A DNA stretch of 37,994 bases from CAYXBG01 sp964463145 (GTDB lineage: Bacteria > Acidobacteriota > UBA6911 > RPQK01 > CBDAPI01), in contig CAYXBG010000008.1 of NCBI GenBank assembly GCA_964463145.1, forward strand, positions 1 to 37,994, read 5' to 3'. A model generated the notes under the pieces. That model made no database searches and was not told the origin of the DNA. It worked only from the letters and a program-made list of their open reading frames with translations. The translations under genes and the position numbers were made by a program. Positions 33,420 through 37,994 of this stretch are shown here, piece by piece; position 1 is the stretch's first letter; each line of letters opens with the position of its first letter.

Positions 33420-34499
33420 TCAGTTGATTGTGTCAAATTTCTGGTAGAGGGTATCGCGCTGGATTGGTGGGAACCCAGCATCCTCGATCATGCGGATCAG
33501 GTCCTCCTTTTCGGCCTGATGATCAGCTCCTGCTGTACTGATCACATTCTCTTCGATCATGATACTACCCACGTCATTAGCTCCAAAATGTAGTGCCATT
33601 TGACCCACCTGAAGCCCCTGAGTCAGCCAGGACACCTGTATGTTTTTGATGTTATCAAGGTAGATTCTACTTACGGCCAACAACTTCAAGTACTCGACTG
33701 ATCCAACTTCATGCTTGATGGTATCTCCCATGGGGGTGTTCTCGAGTTGTACGTTCCAAGGGATAAAGGCGACAAAGCCTCCCGTTTCATCTTGTAGACT
33801 CCTTATCCGATCAAGATGTTCGACTCTCTCTTCCAATGTCTCTCCTCCACCTATCATCATCGTAGCCGTAGTGAGAAGCCCTTCTTGATGAGCAACCCTC
33901 ATAACCTCCAACCACTCGTCGGTACTACACTTGCCCGGGCCAATATCACGCCGCATTCGATCGGTCAAAATCTCGGCTCCTCCTCCTGGTATAGAGTCGA
34001 GACCCGCCCTGATAAGCCTGCGGATTGTCGCTCTTAGTGTCAACTTACTAAGCTTTGCCATCACGACGATTTCGGGAGGTGAAAAACAGTGCAGATGGAT
34101 ATTGAATCGCGATCGAATAGACTGCAGCAGATCTTCATAATAATCGATTTCAAGCTCGGGGTTCATTCCTCCCTGCATCAGGATTCCAGTCCCTCCCAGC
34201 TCGATGGTTTCAGCGATTTTCTGGAAAATTTCTTCGTGCTTTAAAAGATACCCTCCCGGAACTTTTGGCCTGACATAAAAATTACAGAAGGTACACCGAG
34301 CCACACAAACATTCGTATAGTTAATATTCCTATCGATCAAAAAGGAGACAAATCGGTCGGGATGTTTCTTTCTACAAACACGTTCCGCTGCTCGACCGAG
34401 ACTCGCCAGGTCTTCAGAATGTAATAGCTGGAGGGCATCCAATTGAGAGATCCTCTCCCCCTCCTCTATCCTTTGCAAAATTGTTTTAACAGGATCCAT
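33420..34499 (-). CDS. mqnC: Cyclic dehypoxanthinyl futalosine synthase (radical SAM)
   Basis: A radical SAM enzyme of the futalosine route to menaquinone, which cyclises dehypoxanthine futalosine. The iron-sulfur cluster is held by the C-x3-C-x2-C motif CVARCTFC (Cys65, Cys69, Cys72). Other motifs are GILMQGGMNPELEIDYYE, HCFSPPEI, IPGGGAEIL and the C-terminal HFGANDVGSIMIEENV, shared by the MqnC/MqnE/CofH group. The run of motifs and the 359-residue length fit MqnC best, with MqnE as the main alternative. No other menaquinone gene is next to it. It implies respiratory metabolism using menaquinone. Confidence 0.87.
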   Translation of the reverse strand: MDPVKTILQRIEEGERISQLDALQLLHSEDLASLGRAAERVCRKKHPDRFVSFLIDRNINYTNVCVARCTFCNFYVRPKVPGGYLLKHEEIFQKIAETIELGGTGILMQGGMNPELEIDYYEDLLQSIRSRFNIHLHCFSPPEIVVMAKLSKLTLRATIRRLIRAGLDSIPGGGAEILTDRMRRDIGPGKCSTDEWLEVMRVAHQEGLLTTATMMIGGGETLEERVEHLDRIRSLQDETGGFVAFIPWNVQLENTPMGDTIKHEVGSVEYLKLLAVSRIYLDNIKNIQVSWLTQGLQVGQMALHFGANDVGSIMIEENVISTAGADHQAEKEDLIRMIEDAGFPPIQRDTLYQKFDTIN

Positions 34500-34681
34500 A
34501 ACTACATTTTAGGGGGCTAACTGGGTTGCTTACAAATAGATCGGCTAAGAATCCCAAGGAGAATCAGCATAAGCACCTACTGCGCTCATTAGAATACCTA
34601 CCCTCAATCCCTTCCCTACGTCAGGAAAAACCAGCACTTCTAGGATATAAGCTCAAGAAATCTGATATTTTTGAGGACGCT

Positions 34682-34972
34682 ATGACTCATCAGGAATTTC
34701 TTGACTCAACACAACTCGACGCCCCTCCTCCAAATATTCACGGGCCTCTTCTCGCTCTATGGCTAGATCGTACAGGTGACTGGGAAAAAGCTCATAATAC
34801 CGCACAGGATTTAGAATCAGAGGTCGGAGCCTGGATTCACGCCTACCTTCATCGGAAGGAGGGTGATGCTCTCAATGCTCAATACTGGTATAGCAGAGCG
34901 GCAAAACCTGAGTGTCGTTTATCGTTAGACGAGGAATGGACGGAGATTACAAAGGCGCTTTTGCCTGCCTGA
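34682..34972 (+). CDS. Small conserved protein of unknown function
   Basis: A 96-residue soluble protein. The core GPLLALWLDRTGDWEKAHNT leads to VGAWIHAYLHRKEGD and then AQYWYSRAAKP, a paired-helix pattern like a TPR or Sel1 unit. I have seen this arrangement in many unnamed proteobacterial proteins, but no role is known to me. I chose the ATG at 34682 with GAGGA just before it, because that start coincides with the recognisable core. A TTG at 34526 would add 52 residues without clear features. It is divergent from mqnC and 32 bases before the sugar transferase. Confidence 0.65.
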   Translation: MTHQEFLDSTQLDAPPPNIHGPLLALWLDRTGDWEKAHNTAQDLESEVGAWIHAYLHRKEGDALNAQYWYSRAAKPECRLSLDEEWTEITKALLPA

Positions 34973-35004
34973 AACACAAACGACCGACACAACTGTAAAA
35001 AAAG

Positions 35005-35595
35005 ATGCTAAAACGATCTATTGACCTCTCTCTCTCTACTCTTATGCTCATCGTTACCCTGCCGATCTCCCTTGTCATCGCAGCAACAATCAAGCTCGAG
35101 GATGGAGGAGATATTTTCTTCCGCCAAAAACGCTGGGGTTTAGCAGGTAATATGTTTAAGGTTCTTAAGTTCCGCACTATGCGAATGGATTCTGGCTCAG
35201 AGATGGCCCGTGAGAGAGATAGTCGAGTAACTCAGTTAGGACGGTTCTTACGCTCGATGGGCCTTGACGAACTACCTCAACTTCTCAATATCCTGAAGGG
35301 TGAGATGAGCTTCGTGGGGCCACGTCCTCTGGCTATCGATGAAAAACTCTATGGCGGCCATCAGGCCCGCTACGAAGACCTCCCTGGATTTGAAAAGCGT
35401 CTGAGCGTACGCCCCGGCCTAACCAGTCTGGCAACCATCTACATCCCGAAGGATAGCGACCCTAGGCGGAAATTTAAATATGATCTTCTCTATGTCCGTA
35501 AAGCTTCGTTGGCACTCGACTTGAAGCTCATTGGGCTATCCTATCTAATCAGTCTTTCAGGGCGATGGGAACATCGAAAATCCAAATTAAGTTAA
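35005..35595 (+). CDS. PglC-like initiating phosphoglycosyltransferase
   Basis: A monotopic bacterial sugar transferase that moves a sugar phosphate from a UDP-sugar to undecaprenyl phosphate, the first membrane step of glycan assembly. It has a single N-terminal membrane segment (about 5-28), then FRQKRWG, FKVLKFRTMRMDS, the catalytic-region motif GLDELPQLLNILKGEMSFVGPRPL with the Asp-Glu pair, and RPGLTSLA. At 196 residues it is the short PglC-like form, without the four-helix domain of WbaP/WcaJ. Its ribosome binding site is weak. It likely starts the glycan made by the genes to its right, which are on the opposite strand. Confidence 0.88.
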   Translation: MLKRSIDLSLSTLMLIVTLPISLVIAATIKLEDGGDIFFRQKRWGLAGNMFKVLKFRTMRMDSGSEMARERDSRVTQLGRFLRSMGLDELPQLLNILKGEMSFVGPRPLAIDEKLYGGHQARYEDLPGFEKRLSVRPGLTSLATIYIPKDSDPRRKFKYDLLYVRKASLALDLKLIGLSYLISLSGRWEHRKSKLS

Positions 35596-35656
35596 CTAGC
35601 AAGAATCTGAGGCTATAAAACTTGAAACTTGTGTCAGGCCAGTAATACTTACTTGG

Positions 35657-36745
35657 CTAGAATCCGGCACGCCTGATAAGTGCTCGCACCTTGGGAAGAG
35701 TCGTCTCCATGGTGTTTCTACTGTCAGATAGGGACCGCATACGTTTCCCAGGCAACACCCCAAGTCTTTGTTGAAATGGCTTATAACGTTTTTCTTTCTC
35801 TCGGCTGACACAATGCGAGATCTCCATCGCTGCTCTCTTGCAGCTGTAGATCGCATAAATCCGAGCTTCCACTCTGGGCGACCAAGACAATAGATACCCC
35901 GTGATCACTTCGCGATGGCGAACAGCAAATGCGACCAGTGGCTGGACAGTCCAACGTTTAATGAATCGGGGGATGGCTCGTAAAAAACACTCTTTGGCCG
36001 GACTCGGAGTAAGGAACCTAACAACTGATCGCTTCCCAAGCTTGCGAGCATAGTACTCGAACAACTCTTCCCAACTCCATTCCGGCACTGAAACTAATGT
36101 GTAGCGGCCAGAATCCTCCCTACCTAGAGCGATGTTTGCAAGGGCTTCCGAAATCGTATAAGCAAAAACACTGAACGATGAACCTTGTGGAATATATGCC
36201 GGCTTGTCTTGGAATCCCTGCAGAATATTCCGACTGACAGTTTGGAGTTCTCCGTGTACTTGCCCTAGACGTAGAACGTATATTTCCCGGCCTATCTTCC
36301 TTCCAAATCGAAAAGCCAATCGCTCCCCATAGCGCTTAGCTTGGCCATAAAGGGTTTTGGCCAGTCTTGCTGCTCGTAAAGACTGATTGGTACTGGATGA
36401 GATCCCAATAGCCATCATCGTGCTTATGTAGACATATCGTGCTCCAGTGGGAGCTTTTTGAATTGCATTCCTAACGATCTTGTAGATAATTCTCCGTTGA
36501 TCTGACAGCTTGCCCTGCACCAAAGTAAAGTCGGCAACAAGATCACAATTCTCAAGCAAATGGGTTGTTGCTTCTGAATCATCGATAGCGCCTTTGCGAG
36601 GATTAAGCCCATACCTCTCAAGATAAGAGACGGCCCTATCTGTCCTGCAAATCGGCACAACTCTAATGTCATCCATCTGACTGAGAAACAGGCATACCTC
36701 AGTACCTACCTGACCATTAGCACCTATAATGCCGATGGTTGTCAT
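35657..36745 (-). CDS. NAD-dependent epimerase/dehydratase (extended SDR family)
   Basis: A 362-residue SDR enzyme, probably acting on a nucleotide or lipid-linked sugar. The Rossmann fingerprint is IGIIGANGQVG at the N-terminus. The active-site Tyr and Lys are in LYGQAKRYGE, with the preceding serine in YVYISTMMAIG, and VLRLGQVHGE follows as in sugar epimerases. The last 120 residues are basic and do not resemble a standard SDR C-terminus. The start overlaps the Gfo/Idh/MocA stop by 4 bases, so the two are co-translated. The exact substrate cannot be told. Confidence 0.78.
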   Translation of the reverse strand: MTTIGIIGANGQVGTEVCLFLSQMDDIRVVPICRTDRAVSYLERYGLNPRKGAIDDSEATTHLLENCDLVADFTLVQGKLSDQRRIIYKIVRNAIQKAPTGARYVYISTMMAIGISSSTNQSLRAARLAKTLYGQAKRYGERLAFRFGRKIGREIYVLRLGQVHGELQTVSRNILQGFQDKPAYIPQGSSFSVFAYTISEALANIALGREDSGRYTLVSVPEWSWEELFEYYARKLGKRSVVRFLTPSPAKECFLRAIPRFIKRWTVQPLVAFAVRHREVITGYLLSWSPRVEARIYAIYSCKRAAMEISHCVSREKEKRYKPFQQRLGVLPGKRMRSLSDSRNTMETTLPKVRALIRRAGF

Positions 36746-37764
36746 TTACTTCCTCCCGCATAGAGGTCTTCGACTACCTTCGTAGTCAAAGTTGAGTCTA
36801 AGGCTGATGTCCAGTTTGATTTCTCAAGTTGCACACCATCCAAAAAATTCTCCCAAAACTCATAGAACATTTGGTAGGAGTTTCTAGGATAAGAGCCAGC
36901 GACATTAGACTCTAGAAGATAGGATCCCGACCCATCCTTTGGTCTTAGTTCTATGTATTCCCCTGACAAGGAGAATGAGGCCACCACATTCTCAAAATGG
37001 AATTCCCACCCATTGATGGTCTCCTGAATAGAACTGAATTTCATTTTACTCTCAATGATTTCTGGCCGTTCCGTCTTTATACTAAGAGTTGCTTCCGTAT
37101 GCAGGTCAAGCCCACCCTCCTCCTTGATCATTTTCACGCTATCTACCTGCACAGATTGAGCCCGTGTACAAAACAAAGTCGTGTCTATTCCGTGCACGCC
37201 ACTCTCGAAAAGCACCCCGCCACCCGCAAACTCAATGTCGCTCTGGTAATTGTTGCCGAAAGCACCTCCGGGTTTTCCGACTCCAAAATGAACTTTAAGG
37301 AGTGGCCCAAAAAGATTCGTGTCTATGATCTTTCGGACCTCCTTTGATAGAGCCCAAGCCCGCCTTTGAAAACCGCAAGCCAGATTATAGCTAGGGAAAT
37401 GAGAGCAAATATTTTCGTGATGCTGCAGACTTAGAGAAAAAGGTTTCTCTACGTACAATGCAGATGATCTCTTACTGAATTCTTCATAGTATTGGTCCCG
37501 AACCCCATAGGGTATTGCCATGAGAATTATATCGGAATTTGGCAACTCCGCTATGTTATTGGGCAGAGGTAAGTATGGAACTCTATAAGCTCGGGCGACA
37601 GCCCTTGCATCGGCCGTATTAATATCGGAAATCCACTTCACACGAGTATTGGGCATGGATTGGAGTAAGGGCAGATGAATGGTTTTAACTATAGTACCCG
37701 CACCTAAAACTCCGACAGAAAAAACTTTGCTTTGATCTTGCACTGGCTTAACGTCTTCCTCCAA
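36742..37764 (-). CDS. Gfo/Idh/MocA-family oxidoreductase
   Basis: An NAD(P)-dependent dehydrogenase, likely acting on a sugar or sugar nucleotide. The Rossmann motif SVGVLGAGTIVKTIHLPLLQ is at the N-terminus. The catalytic lysine lies in YVEKPFSL (EKP motif), and the second half contains FAGGGVLFESGVHGIDTTLF, where GVLFESGVHGID matches the family's conserved G-x-x-x-D-x-G-x-H-x-x-D with Glu for the first Asp. The start is uncertain: TTG at 37764, or GTG at 37743 with GGAGGA 13 bases upstream. It forms an operon with the following SDR gene. Confidence 0.82.
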   Translation of the reverse strand: MEEDVKPVQDQSKVFSVGVLGAGTIVKTIHLPLLQSMPNTRVKWISDINTADARAVARAYRVPYLPLPNNIAELPNSDIILMAIPYGVRDQYYEEFSKRSSALYVEKPFSLSLQHHENICSHFPSYNLACGFQRRAWALSKEVRKIIDTNLFGPLLKVHFGVGKPGGAFGNNYQSDIEFAGGGVLFESGVHGIDTTLFCTRAQSVQVDSVKMIKEEGGLDLHTEATLSIKTERPEIIESKMKFSSIQETINGWEFHFENVVASFSLSGEYIELRPKDGSGSYLLESNVAGSYPRNSYQMFYEFWENFLDGVQLEKSNWTSALDSTLTTKVVEDLYAGGSK

Positions 37765-37803
37765 AACCTCTCTAAATTCTATGCCTATACACCAAAATTC
37801 TAG

Positions 37804-37994
37804 TCAAAAAAACCACCCTGCAAGTCTCGAGAAAAAGACCCCCTCCTGTCGTAAGTAAGCCCTGCCTTCTTTCAACGTGCCCCATTGTCTCCACCTGAAA
37901 CATAGGAAGTAAGATTTAAACAAGCTGAGATCGATTTCAATTTCTCTCCTGAATTTCCAATAGATGTATCGCCATCCGGAATAAAACTCTCTCA
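37804..37994 (-). CDS. C-terminal fragment of an unidentified protein, cut by the window edge
   Basis: A minus-strand frame is open from the window edge for 62 codons to a TGA at 37804-37806. It encodes a tail rich in aromatic and basic residues (EFYSGWRYIYWKFRREIEID, then FLCFRWRQWGTLKEGRAYLR). The other two minus-strand frames have stops. The EFYS-x-x-R pattern followed by basic helices vaguely recalls the C-terminus of B12-binding radical SAM enzymes, but that is a guess. It lies 39 bases upstream of the Gfo/Idh/MocA gene and is probably the preceding gene of that operon. Confidence 0.55.
   Translation of the reverse strand, partial: REFYSGWRYIYWKFRREIEIDLSLFKSYFLCFRWRQWGTLKEGRAYLRQEGVFFSRLAGWFF

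Overview
This window comes from a Gram-negative (diderm) bacterium. It carries heptose and lipid A genes (gmhB, rfaE1, rfaE2, lpxD), an outer-membrane assembly lipoprotein (bamD), a Mla-type lipid transporter, Lol-like lipoprotein-sorting genes and a futalosine-pathway menaquinone gene (mqnC). Base composition looks moderate, near 48% GC by eye. The order def-fmt-rsmB-PASTA-rpe followed by bamD, an MlaF with an extra loop, and a small one-helix protein carrying a GSWQYD motif recall Acidobacteriota. That assignment is inference from memory of gene order and was not tested by a search. I found no insertion sequence, CRISPR array, tRNA, rRNA or phage gene, so this looks like chromosomal core and near-core DNA. 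About a quarter of the genes appear to start with GTG or TTG.

Layout. (1) 1-3925, plus strand: the tail of an unknown gene, then gmhB-rfaE1-rfaE2, a family 9 glycosyltransferase and an isoprenylcysteine-methyltransferase-like membrane enzyme, a tightly packed ADP-heptose and LPS-core operon. (2) 3953-4330, plus: the RNase P RNA gene with its own extended -10 promoter. (3) 4432-12093, minus: bamD, a degenerate receiver protein, valS, nadC, birA, ftsY and a MauE/DoxX-like membrane protein. (4) 12337-16551, minus: def-fmt-rsmB-PASTA-rpe. (5) 16710-20383, plus: mlaE-mlaF-mlaD and a CDP-alcohol phosphatidyltransferase, concerned with phospholipid transport and synthesis. (6) 20476-26990, minus: a bacterial microcompartment shell protein, an acylating aldehyde dehydrogenase, a DedA/VTT membrane protein, a LolB-like lipoprotein, an FtsX-type permease, its ATPase, a small membrane protein and a LolA-like carrier. 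(7) 27190-34499, mixed strands: an orphan gene, ogt, a DASS anion transporter, murJ-xerD, lpxD and mqnC. (8) 34682-37994: a small conserved protein, a PglC-like phosphoglycosyltransferase, an SDR epimerase, a Gfo/Idh/MocA oxidoreductase and the C-terminal end of another gene, which looks like the edge of a surface-glycan cluster.

Most of the window serves the cell envelope: making the inner core of LPS, placing outer-membrane proteins and lipoproteins, moving phospholipids and flipping lipid II. The least ordinary parts are four. The first is the two-gene microcompartment unit, whose dehydrogenase carries a putative encapsulation helix and an EutQ-like tail. The second is the MCE protein, whose lipid-binding domain is split by a helical insert and followed by a 34-residue repeat array. 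The third is the Lol-like cluster holding carrier, receptor and transporter candidates together. The fourth is the receiver protein that lacks its phosphorylation site.
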